A DNA stretch of 6,883 bases from Bacteroidota bacterium (GTDB lineage: Bacteria; Bacteroidota; Bacteroidia; Flavobacteriales_D; Crocinitomicaceae), in the NCBI GenBank assembly GCA_006226555.1, contig SBGS01000055.1, positions 1 to 6,883 on the forward strand, in the 5' to 3' direction. The position numbers were made by a program, and so were the translations under genes. Shown piece after piece: positions 1-6,116 of the stretch (positions are counted from its first letter, which is position 1; every line of letters begins with the position of its first letter). The notes below the pieces were generated by a model that worked only from the letters and a program-made list of their open reading frames with translations, was not told the DNA's origin and searched no databases.

Positions 1-35
1 TTAAAATAAGGCCTAACATGTCAGTAAGACTTCAG

Positions 36-43
36 TAAATTTG
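36..43 (+). promoter_or_regulatory. Candidate -7 promoter element for the surface-protein gene
   Basis: TAAATTTG matches the Bacteroidota -7 consensus TAnnTTTG exactly and ends 14 nt before ATG 58. No TTG is found at the -33 distance. Transcription from it would leave a leader of only about 10 nt. The other bases of 1-57 show no gene. Confidence 0.4.
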
Positions 44-57
44 CATCGTAGAACCTG

Positions 58-117
58 ATGATGAAGACAACACTAACCGCAATATTTTTAATCCTCACAA
101 CATTACTTTTCGGACAA
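58..117 (+). other. Signal peptide of the surface protein
   Basis: Residues 1-20 read Met-Met-Lys-Thr-Thr followed by a hydrophobic core and the end LLFGQ. A Gln just before the mature protein is common in Bacteroidota type I signal peptides. The next residue is Cys21, but the preceding residues are F-G-Q rather than a lipobox such as L-A-G, so lipidation is unlikely. The exact cleavage site (after Q20 or nearby) is inferred. Confidence 0.75.
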
Positions 118-3100
118 TGTGTAGTAGATGTTAGTCCGGGATCAATTTCCATTAATTGCGGTGAGAGCGTCGATCTACAAGCCATAGGACTTTCTTCTAC
201 ACCGGCATTGTCCACAAACTTTAACGGGAATCAAATTGGAGCGGGTTGGCAGACTACGGCTACCTTACTCTACAACAATCCTTGCGGTCCTTCTTTAGAT
301 GGAACAGCATCAGCATGGTTTGGTAATGTACCACTTCCTCGTACCTTGAGGACAAATGGCTTCGATCTTTCGTGCGGAGGTCAAGTATGTTTTGATCTTG
401 ATTTTGGAGGGGATGATCCAGGAGGAGGTAGTAATTGCGAGGATCCGGATGAGATCGATGAAGGAGTATATTTTCAGTACTCCACAAACGGGGGAGCAAC
501 CTGGAATACTATTTTTTATTTCCAACCAACAACTAACATCACGGGTCCTTATTATTCTTGGGCTACTTACTGTTATACACTGCCTCCAGCTGCTTGGTCG
601 GCGAATACGATGTTTCAATGGGATCAACCTGAGGCAACTTCCAGTGTTAATGATCATTGGGGAATTGATAATGTCATCATTACCCCAACTAACTGTGGAT
701 ACTGGTATGATTGGGATAATCTTCCGCCATCTAATGATCCTGCCACTCAAACAGTGTCGCCATTAACTACAACAACTTACAACGTTACATATACAGATGG
801 TACAGATGCATGTACAAATTCAATAACGGTTCATGTTAATCCATTGGTGGCAGATGCTACAACTTCTGCAAGTTTCTTGATGTGTCCTAACTGCGCTGAT
901 CTGGATGTTTCACTTGTGAACAATAATGCTGGTTCTATCATGGATGATTTTGATCCGGGCATCGACCTTACTATGTGGAATGTAATCAATAACGGAACAG
1001 CTGGTACAGGCTGCGGAGGTGTAACCGGAAATGGTTTACACTTTGATGGTACCGGAACCAATCGTTCTGCTGAAACCATTCCTATTAATGCTACGGTGTG
1101 TGCAAACATCACGTTCTCAATGAGGATGGGAAGCTCCGGTATGTCTGCTCCCTGTGAGAATGCCGATGCCGGTGAGGATGTGGTTTTGGAATACTCAATA
1201 AATAATGGTGCAACCTGGACGGCGATCCAAACCTATGATGAGGGTCTCTGGGATACGAATCCTACATGGCAGACATTTAATGTGCCGATTCCACTTGCTG
1301 CACAAACACTCAACACGATCTTCAGATGGAGGCAAGTTTCTTTCTCAAGTTGTACGGGTTGTGATAACTGGTCTCTCGATAATGTGAATATTGCATGTGC
1401 TCCACCTGCATACGATTATGCCTGGACACCCTCGGCGGGATTAAGTGATCCTAATATTCAAAATCCTGAAGCTTGCCCGGTTGTTCCGACAACGTACACA
1501 GCAACCATCACTGATCCAGCGACCGGATGTTCAGCCTCAGACAACGTGTTCATTGACGTAAATTGCAACTGTACTTTTACCCAATTTACTGGAGTTGCCT
1601 CAAATTGTATCAATGGCAACGAATTTGAGATTACAGGGTCATATACTTATGTGGAGAATCCTGGTACTGGAACTATTATTATTGAAGCCACAAATGCTTC
1701 AGGGACGGTTTCAACAATAGTTAATCCTCCTTTCGTAGATGGTCAGGTGTTTAATTATTCATTAAACGGATTGATCTCAGATGGCTCTCAAACTACGGTT
1801 ACAATTTCATTTTCTGATGACAATCAGTGTGACGAACAAGTGACGTTGACCTCGCCGGTTCTACCTCAAGTAACAGGTATATCAGGGGGGAATACCTACT
1901 GTCAGGGAGACGCAGTTGCGAGTGTTTTAGTTAACGTAACAGGTAATGGTCCATTCACTGTTTCTTACGAATTGGATGGTGTTCCTGCTAGCGCGAATGG
2001 AGCAAGCTCTCCAATCTCACTTGGCACAAGTGAAGGCAATTATGTAATTACTGCAATAAACGATCAGGGATGTACGAATACTGCAGTGGGTAATGATGAG
2101 ATCATTATTCACCCGCTTCCAACAGTTGTTTCCATGACTGGAGGAGATGATTACTGTTCAGGAGATCCAATTGATAACATTTTAGTTGAAGTTACAGGAA
2201 GTGGACCATGGGACTTGACCTATACAATCAATGGTGTTCAACAAACTGTGAACTCATCGGTCAATCCAATAGTGCTGAATAATATTCCTGGAACTTATAT
2301 CGCCACTGTTCTTTCTGATGTGAATTGTCAATCTACGGTAAATGCTACCGACGCCATTGTTGTTCTTGCATCTCCTGTTGTTAATGCGGGTGCTGATTTT
2401 ATCGTGTGTGAAGGGGAGACGATCACATTAAGTGGATCAGGAGCGGCAACCTACGTGTGGGATAATGGTGTAACGAATGCTGTACCTTTTGTTCCTCAAT
2501 CAACCGCGACTTATACGGTTGTCGGAACAGATGCGAATGGGTGTATCGACGATGATCAGATAACGGTTACTGTTGAAAATCTTCCGGTAGTAAACTTTGT
2601 AGCGGATGTGCTGCAAGGTTGTGTTCCAACAATGGTCACTTTCGAGAACCAATCGACCGGGAATATTGCAAGCTGTCTTTGGGAATTTGGTGATGGAAAT
2701 TCGTCTACAATGTGCGGCGTAACGCAGAACTACTATGATCAATCCGGCTATTTTGATGTTACACTCACGTTAACAACTGTTAATGGTTGCGTAAATGACC
2801 TTACATTACAGGATTATATTTATATAGAAGATAACCCTATTGCCTCATTCAATGTTTCTTCTCAAACATTGTTGAGTCTTGATACAGACGTAGCATTCTA
2901 CAACACATCAAGTGGCGCTGTGGATTACGTGTGGGATTTCGGTGATAATAGCCCATTAAGTACCATAGAAAGTCCTACTCATGAATATCCTCAGGAACAG
3001 TCTGGTTCATACGCGATTACCTTATATGCATTTTCTCCTTTGGGATGTTCGGATACCGTAGTGAATTACATTAAGGTTACGGATGCAATTATCTATTATA

Positions 3101-3372
3101 TTCCGAATACTTTCACACCGGATAACGACGAGTTCAATCAGCATTTTCAACCGATCTTTACAGCTGGTTTTGACCCATATGATTTCAATATGAAGATCTA
3201 TAACAGATGGGGAGAGATCATCTTTGAATCAAATGATGCGACTGTAGGTTGGGATGGTACGTATGGAGGAAGGATTGTTCCTGATGGCACTTATTCTTGG
3301 AAAATAGAATTCAAGACACTCTCAACAGATGAACGAATAATGATCACCGGCCACGTGAATATCATCCGTTAA
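58..3372 (+). CDS. Large secreted multidomain surface protein with T9SS type B (gliding-motility-associated) C-terminal sorting domain
   Basis: A 1104-residue protein with no catalytic motif that I recognise; binding, adhesion or a structural surface role is inferred. Residues 1-20 form a signal peptide (K3, then a hydrophobic stretch ending LLFGQ). Order of modules: Ig-like A (about 24-263) split by a jelly-roll-like insert (about 48-213); Ig-like B (about 264-503) split by a similar insert (about 294-446); beta-rich segment 504-602; tandem repeats 603-688 and 689-772; intact Ig-like C (773-843); PKD 1 (844-924, WEFGDG at 875-880); PKD 2 (925-1008, WDFGDN at 959-964); sorting domain 1013-1104 with IPNTFTPDND, YNRWGE, WDGTYGG and PDGTYSWKI. 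The T9SS tail implies Sec export, outer-membrane passage through the type IX translocon and probable surface attachment. Tandem ATGs lie at 58 and 61; either could start it. No PorP/SprF-type partner gene is visible. Module limits are estimates from reading. Confidence 0.93.
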   Translation: MMKTTLTAIFLILTTLLFGQCVVDVSPGSISINCGESVDLQAIGLSSTPALSTNFNGNQIGAGWQTTATLLYNNPCGPSLDGTASAWFGNVPLPRTLRTNGFDLSCGGQVCFDLDFGGDDPGGGSNCEDPDEIDEGVYFQYSTNGGATWNTIFYFQPTTNITGPYYSWATYCYTLPPAAWSANTMFQWDQPEATSSVNDHWGIDNVIITPTNCGYWYDWDNLPPSNDPATQTVSPLTTTTYNVTYTDGTDACTNSITVHVNPLVADATTSASFLMCPNCADLDVSLVNNNAGSIMDDFDPGIDLTMWNVINNGTAGTGCGGVTGNGLHFDGTGTNRSAETIPINATVCANITFSMRMGSSGMSAPCENADAGEDVVLEYSINNGATWTAIQTYDEGLWDTNPTWQTFNVPIPLAAQTLNTIFRWRQVSFSSCTGCDNWSLDNVNIACAPPAYDYAWTPSAGLSDPNIQNPEACPVVPTTYTATITDPATGCSASDNVFIDVNCNCTFTQFTGVASNCINGNEFEITGSYTYVENPGTGTIIIEATNASGTVSTIVNPPFVDGQVFNYSLNGLISDGSQTTVTISFSDDNQCDEQVTLTSPVLPQVTGISGGNTYCQGDAVASVLVNVTGNGPFTVSYELDGVPASANGASSPISLGTSEGNYVITAINDQGCTNTAVGNDEIIIHPLPTVVSMTGGDDYCSGDPIDNILVEVTGSGPWDLTYTINGVQQTVNSSVNPIVLNNIPGTYIATVLSDVNCQSTVNATDAIVVLASPVVNAGADFIVCEGETITLSGSGAATYVWDNGVTNAVPFVPQSTATYTVVGTDANGCIDDDQITVTVENLPVVNFVADVLQGCVPTMVTFENQSTGNIASCLWEFGDGNSSTMCGVTQNYYDQSGYFDVTLTLTTVNGCVNDLTLQDYIYIEDNPIASFNVSSQTLLSLDTDVAFYNTSSGAVDYVWDFGDNSPLSTIESPTHEYPQEQSGSYAITLYAFSPLGCSDTVVNYIKVTDAIIYYIPNTFTPDNDEFNQHFQPIFTAGFDPYDFNMKIYNRWGEIIFESNDATVGWDGTYGGRIVPDGTYSWKIEFKTLSTDERIMITGHVNIIR
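199..696 (+). other. Reelin-repeat-like jelly-roll domain 1, inserted into Ig-like module A
   Basis: Residues about 48-213. Landmarks in order: CGPSLDG with SAWFG (76-89), an R-x-L-R-T then FDLS strand (95-105), VCFDLDFGG (110-118), a Gly/Asp/Glu-rich loop (117-136), EGVYFQYSTNGGATW (135-149), LPPAAW (175-180), FQWDQP (186-191) and NDHWGIDNV (198-206). The succession of an EGV..QYSTNGG.TW strand, an RFRWWQP-like strand and an ND.W.IDNV-like strand is what I know from reelin subrepeats and related sugar-binding-like jelly rolls. The acidic loop could bind calcium, which is a guess. The family assignment is by eye and not confirmed by a profile search. Confidence 0.6.
937..1395 (+). other. Reelin-repeat-like jelly-roll domain 2, inserted into Ig-like module B
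   Basis: Residues about 294-446. It follows the same order of landmarks as the first insert: FDPGIDLTMW (298-307), CGGVTGNGLHFDG (319-331), a strand ITFSMRMGS (351-359), a Cys/acidic loop (366-374), VVLEYSINNGATW (375-387), FNVPIPLAA (407-415), IFRWRQ (421-426) and CDNWSLDNVNI (435-445). It is clearly a diverged copy of insert 1, sharing YS-x-NNGATW-like and W-x-DNV signatures. Function is unknown. A second copy of the same insert in the same place of a second Ig-like module suggests duplication of the whole split unit. Confidence 0.58.
1864..2373 (+). repeat. Two tandem ~85-residue beta-sandwich repeats within the surface protein
   Basis: Residues 603-688 and 689-772 align end to end. Each begins with a VTGISGG / VSMTGGD type strand, then YCxGD, then a valine-rich strand with VTGxGP, a Y-x-L/I-x-GV turn, and a YxxT/ATxxD or N strand ending in a second Cys. 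The first and second Cys are 57 residues apart in both copies (C615-C672 and C700-C757), consistent with one disulfide per repeat. Protein similarity is obvious but DNA identity has decayed, so the duplication is not recent. This style of repeat is common in Bacteroidota surface proteins that carry a T9SS sorting tail. Confidence 0.75.
2587..3081 (+). other. Two consecutive PKD domains
   Basis: Residues about 844-924 and 925-1008. Each carries the PKD hallmark: CLWEFGDGNSS at 873-883 and YVWDFGDNS at 957-965, followed by a Y-rich strand (SGYFDVTLTL at 896-905, SGSYAITLYA at 982-991). PKD domains are extracellular beta-sandwich spacers or ligand-binding modules, and often precede the T9SS sorting domain. 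PKD 1 has four cysteines (855, 873, 886, 911), whereas PKD 2 has only one (997). Confidence 0.85.
3094..3369 (+). other. T9SS type B C-terminal sorting domain
   Basis: Residues 1013-1104. The order IPNTFTPDND, then FNMKIYNRWGE, ESND, WDGTYGG, PDGTYSWKIEFK and a last strand HVNIIR that ends the protein is the gliding-motility-associated C-terminal domain. In known systems this domain targets proteins to the type IX translocon, and it is often paired with a SprF/PorP-type partner. Confidence 0.92.
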
Positions 3373-3374
3373 TA

Positions 3375-4541
3375 TCAGATCTTTCTTCTTGCCATCTCCT
3401 TTTTGATCAGGCTAAGCTCTCGAGAAGTTTGTCCTGCCACGGAGGTGTTTTCTTCTGCTCGTCTGATAAGGTAAGGTAAAACCTCACTTACCGGCCCATA
3501 AGGGACGTACTTGGCTACCATATATCCCAAATCAGCCAGATTAAAGGAGATGTGATCACTCATACCCAGTAGTTGAGCGAAATAGATGCGATCATCTTCT
3601 TTATTCAATCCTTTCTTTTCAATCAATTCTGCAAGCTTTCTTGAACTTTCTTCGTTGTGAGTTCCGGCGCAAATTGCTACTCGTTCGATGTGATCAAGAC
3701 AATATGAAACACATGCATCGTAATCTTTATCCGTATCCGCCTTAGTCGCCTGGATTGGAGAAGGATAACCCATTTTTTGAGCTCTTTCACGCTCTTTCTC
3801 CATATAGGCACCTCGAACTATCTTGAAACCGACATACCAGTTTTCCCGTGAAGCCTGATCTATGATCGCTTTCATATATTCCAGACGATCATGACGATAC
3901 ATTTGAAGGGTATTGAAGACGATAGCTTTTTCCTTATTATACTTCACACTCATCTCCACCACAATACGATCAATAGTATCCTGAATCCATGATTCTTCGG
4001 CATCAATGAATACTGGAACGTTGTTTTCAAATCCACTTTTGCAAATGCGCTCTATTCTGTCAACGATCCTATCATAGGCTTCTTTATCTTTTGCATTGAG
4101 ATTTTCGATCCCATTATTGGCAGCTTCAAGAATTCGGAATGTACTGATGCCTGTAACTTTAAAAACTGCGAAAGGTATGTTTTTGTTGTTTTTAGCTTCT
4201 GAGATAGTAGCTAGTATTTCCTGAACGGTTTTTTCAAAATCCTCCTCTTGGGTTTTTCCTTCTATACTGTAGTCAAGAATAGTTTTTACATTCCTTTCTG
4301 CAAGTAGTTTTGAGGCTAACATAGATTCCTGAATGTTCTCTCCTCCGCAGAATTGATGAAAGATAGTCTTCTTTATTACGCCTTTGATCGGTAATCTCAT
4401 TTTAAGGGAAAAATTTGTAAACCCCTTTCCAAATTTTACCAACCCGGAGCTGGATACCAGCTTAAATAACCAGTATGCTCGTTTAAGATCTCTGTTGCTT
4501 TTTCCGCGAAAGGCAACTTCAGTATTTTCGAAGGATATCAT
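3375..4541 (-). CDS. Proline dehydrogenase, FAD-dependent, monofunctional
   Basis: A 388-residue enzyme that oxidises L-proline to 1-pyrroline-5-carboxylate and passes electrons through FAD to the quinone pool, the first step of proline catabolism. The beta/alpha-barrel signatures are present in order: FKVTG with K128, FIDAEES with D180, NTLQMY (210-215), KIVRGAY with R243, THN (294-296), FAQLLGMSD (321-329), Y348-G-P and the substrate-binding helix YLIRRAEEN (357-365) with R360, R361 and E364. These match the substrate and flavin contacts known for the PutA proline dehydrogenase domain. Length fits the stand-alone Bacteroidota type, with no aldehyde dehydrogenase domain, so P5C dehydrogenase must be encoded elsewhere. 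The start at 4541 gives an N-terminus (FENTEVAF) like that of relatives. It lies tail to tail with the surface-protein gene (2-nt gap) and head to head with aroB. Confidence 0.95.
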   Translation of the reverse strand: MISFENTEVAFRGKSNRDLKRAYWLFKLVSSSGLVKFGKGFTNFSLKMRLPIKGVIKKTIFHQFCGGENIQESMLASKLLAERNVKTILDYSIEGKTQEEDFEKTVQEILATISEAKNNKNIPFAVFKVTGISTFRILEAANNGIENLNAKDKEAYDRIVDRIERICKSGFENNVPVFIDAEESWIQDTIDRIVVEMSVKYNKEKAIVFNTLQMYRHDRLEYMKAIIDQASRENWYVGFKIVRGAYMEKERERAQKMGYPSPIQATKADTDKDYDACVSYCLDHIERVAICAGTHNEESSRKLAELIEKKGLNKEDDRIYFAQLLGMSDHISFNLADLGYMVAKYVPYGPVSEVLPYLIRRAEENTSVAGQTSRELSLIKKEMARRKI

Positions 4542-4545
4542 GGAA

Positions 4546-4553
4546 CAAAAATA
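4546..4553 (-). promoter_or_regulatory. Candidate -7 promoter element for proline dehydrogenase
   Basis: On the minus strand this reads TATTTTTG, an exact TAnnTTTG match, ending only 4 nt before the start codon at 4541. If used, the mRNA would be leaderless or nearly so. No good -33 TTG lies upstream, and the region is AT-rich, so chance is possible. Confidence 0.3.
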
Positions 4554-4560
4554 ACTGCTT

Positions 4561-4648
4561 TCACAAATTGTAAAACAGTCAGAATATAAATAATTCGTGC
4601 ATTCTTAATTCCTTATTTTTGTCATCGTCACTTCCAATCACAATTGTA
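4561..4648. repeat. Pair of near-palindromic ACAA(A)TTGT sites in the divergent proline dehydrogenase/aroB promoter region
   Basis: TCACAAATTGTA at 4561-4572 and TCACAATTGTA at 4638-4648 are the same sequence apart from one A. The cores are near-palindromic (ACAATTGT at 4640-4647 is a perfect palindrome). One copy lies 20 nt upstream of the proline dehydrogenase start, the other abuts the aroB ATG. Such a pair could be a regulator-binding site, but the region is AT-rich and no regulator is identified. Confidence 0.3.
4614..4621 (+). promoter_or_regulatory. Candidate -7 promoter element for aroB
   Basis: TATTTTTG is an exact TAnnTTTG match that ends 26 nt before ATG 4648. A TTC at 4594-4596, 17 nt upstream, is a one-mismatch version of the -33 TTG. 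This is the best-placed promoter candidate in the window. Confidence 0.45.
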
Positions 4649-5685
4649 TGGATAACTTGTTCGTAGGCACACTGATAGAGTCAGATCTCACTCGGCTAAT
4701 TCAAAAGCTAAATCCTAATAAGATCGCTATCTTGACAGATGAAAACACCTATGAGCACTGTTTGTCTCTGCTCATGAATAGCGTAGCAGGTCTTGAAAGT
4801 GCTGAGATCCTGCAAGTGGAGGCGGGGGAGTCGAGTAAAGACTTGGAAATAGTAGCCCATTTATACGGTGCGCTGACAGAATATGGTTTTGGAAGGTATG
4901 ATCTGTTAATTAATCTTGGAGGAGGAGTGATTACAGATCTTGGAGGCTTTCTAGGTTCAACATATAAACGAGGAATTCAGTTTATCAATGTTCCGACCTC
5001 TTTATTGGGGATGGTTGATGCAGCAATTGGAGGAAAAAATGGAGTTAATCTAGGTGTTTATAAGAATCAGGTAGGGACGATCAATTTTCCGGTTCAAACA
5101 TTTATTGATCCTGCATTTCTGCAAACACTCCCTGAAACAGAACGATTGAGTGGTTATGCGGAAGCAATTAAACATGGAATTATACACGGAAGATCGCTTT
5201 TCGAAAAGATCATAAAGTCTGATCCCAGTCAGATTGATGCAACGCTTTTAGAGGCTGTTTGCTCGGTAAAGGCAGATATAGTAAAGGCGGATACGTTTGA
5301 AAAAGGAGATCGAAAGTTACTCAACTTTGGACATACTTTCGGACACGCTTTGGAAGGAGTAATGATGGAAGGAAAAGGTATTACTCATGGATACGCAATA
5401 GCGATCGGGATGCTTGTAGAATCCAGAATTTCATTGGATCGTGGATTATTGAATAATGAAGATTGGGAGCTCATTAAGCAAAATCTCATTTTTAAATATC
5501 CAATTCCTCATCTTTCAGAGCAAGAAATGGATAGATTACTCGATCTTCTGCAAAATGATAAAAAGAACCATTCAGGAACAATTAGAACCTGTTTAATTGA
5601 AGGGATTGGAAGATGTATAATTGATCAGGAGGTATCAGGAGAAGAATTCAGGAATGCTTTCAATTCAATTACAAACGATCTTTAA
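4648..5685 (+). CDS. aroB: 3-dehydroquinate synthase
   Basis: A 345-residue cytoplasmic, NAD- and divalent-metal-dependent enzyme that converts DAHP to 3-dehydroquinate, the second step of the shikimate pathway. Visible motifs: nucleotide-binding GGG (91-93) followed by D97, the VPTSLLGMVDAAIGGK segment (115-130), and the metal ligands E172 (in GYAEAIKHG), H229 (in NFGHTFGH) and H247 (in THGYA), plus NDKK at 303-306. The protein is full length, though the N-terminus is about ten residues shorter than in many relatives. ATG 4648 is the only ATG in this open frame between the stop at 4606-4608 and the conserved region. No Shine-Dalgarno is seen. Two small departures: Tyr249 follows His-Gly where Glu is usual, and Asn131 follows GGK where Thr is common. 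No other aro gene is in the window. Confidence 0.96.
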   Translation: MDNLFVGTLIESDLTRLIQKLNPNKIAILTDENTYEHCLSLLMNSVAGLESAEILQVEAGESSKDLEIVAHLYGALTEYGFGRYDLLINLGGGVITDLGGFLGSTYKRGIQFINVPTSLLGMVDAAIGGKNGVNLGVYKNQVGTINFPVQTFIDPAFLQTLPETERLSGYAEAIKHGIIHGRSLFEKIIKSDPSQIDATLLEAVCSVKADIVKADTFEKGDRKLLNFGHTFGHALEGVMMEGKGITHGYAIAIGMLVESRISLDRGLLNNEDWELIKQNLIFKYPIPHLSEQEMDRLLDLLQNDKKNHSGTIRTCLIEGIGRCIIDQEVSGEEFRNAFNSITNDL

Positions 5686-6040
5686 ATTCGACCAGCTTAG
5701 ATTTAATTTCCTCTAATCTTTTGATGATCACTTCTTGATTCGTTTGAATTTCAACATCTGATCCCTGTAATTCAGAATTATCTTGCTTCTTGGATCTTAA
5801 TGCTTTTTTGGCACCGTCTAGCGTATATCCTTTCTCTTTTACGAGTTCAAATATTCTATTGAGTTTCTCGATCTCCTTTGGAGAATAGTAGCGGTTACCG
5901 CGTTTATTCTTTTTAGGTTGTAACGCAGGGAATTCTTTTTCCCAAAAGCGTATGAGAGACATGTTTACATCAAACATCTCAGCAACTTCACTGATACTGT
6001 AGTATAATTTAGTTAATTGAGATGTGTCGACTTTTGCCAT
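5669..6040 (-). CDS. Short MerR-family transcriptional regulator
   Basis: A 123-residue DNA-binding protein. Residues about 12-80 form a MerR-type winged helix-turn-helix: YYSISEVAEMF (13-23) as the first helices, SLIRFWEKEF (28-37) as the recognition region, GNRYYSPKEIEKL (48-60) as the wing and next helix, then GYTLDGAKKAL (71-81). Residues 82-123 are polar and rich in Glu and Lys, a probable short dimerisation coiled coil. There is no cysteine and no room for an effector-binding domain, so it is not a metal or drug sensor of the classical type; its signal and targets are unknown. The 3' end overlaps the end of aroB by 17 nt on the opposite strand. It is divergent from the transporter gene, with 76 nt between starts. 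Confidence 0.93.
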   Translation of the reverse strand: MAKVDTSQLTKLYYSISEVAEMFDVNMSLIRFWEKEFPALQPKKNKRGNRYYSPKEIEKLNRIFELVKEKGYTLDGAKKALRSKKQDNSELQGSDVEIQTNQEVIIKRLEEIKSKLVEFKDRL

Positions 6041-6093
6041 GTGTTTTAATGGTTCTTCGAAGATAGTTATTTTTCCCTATTGACTTTCCTTTC

Positions 6094-6101
6094 TATCTTT
6101 A
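6094..6101 (+). promoter_or_regulatory. Weak candidate -7 promoter element for yhhQ
   Basis: TATCTTTA matches TAnnTTTG at all but the last base and ends 15 nt before ATG 6117. A TTGAC at 6080-6084 is too close to serve as a standard -33 element. Support is positional only. Confidence 0.22.
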
Positions 6102-6116
6102 TCCCAAATCATTGTA

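Noticed and set aside
106..123. Possible lipoprotein signal (Cys21 after the hydrophobic stretch)
   Set aside because: The residues before Cys are F-G-Q, which do not form a lipobox. A type I signal peptide with Gln near the cut site fits better, together with T9SS export.
21..215. Minus-strand 64-codon open frame at the left edge
   Set aside because: It mostly overlaps the signal-peptide region of the surface-protein gene and has no recognisable protein features.
260..1112. Open frames on both strands inside the surface-protein gene (minus 260-499, 310-750 and 831-1112; plus 356-766)
   Set aside because: They lie wholly within a well-supported long coding region, have no recognisable domains and are low-complexity shadows of its codon use.
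1205..2742. Open frames 1205-1387 (plus) and 2500-2742 (minus)
   Set aside because: Embedded in the same long gene in other frames, with no family signature or start-region signal.
3340..3420. Terminator hairpin between the surface-protein gene and proline dehydrogenase
   Set aside because: Small palindromes (TGATCA, AGATCT) and a direct repeat of AATATCA are present, but there is no GC-rich stem followed by a T-run on either strand.
5680..5730. Terminator hairpin at the aroB/MerR junction
   Set aside because: Only weak AT-rich complementarity; no stable stem-loop with a T-tract.
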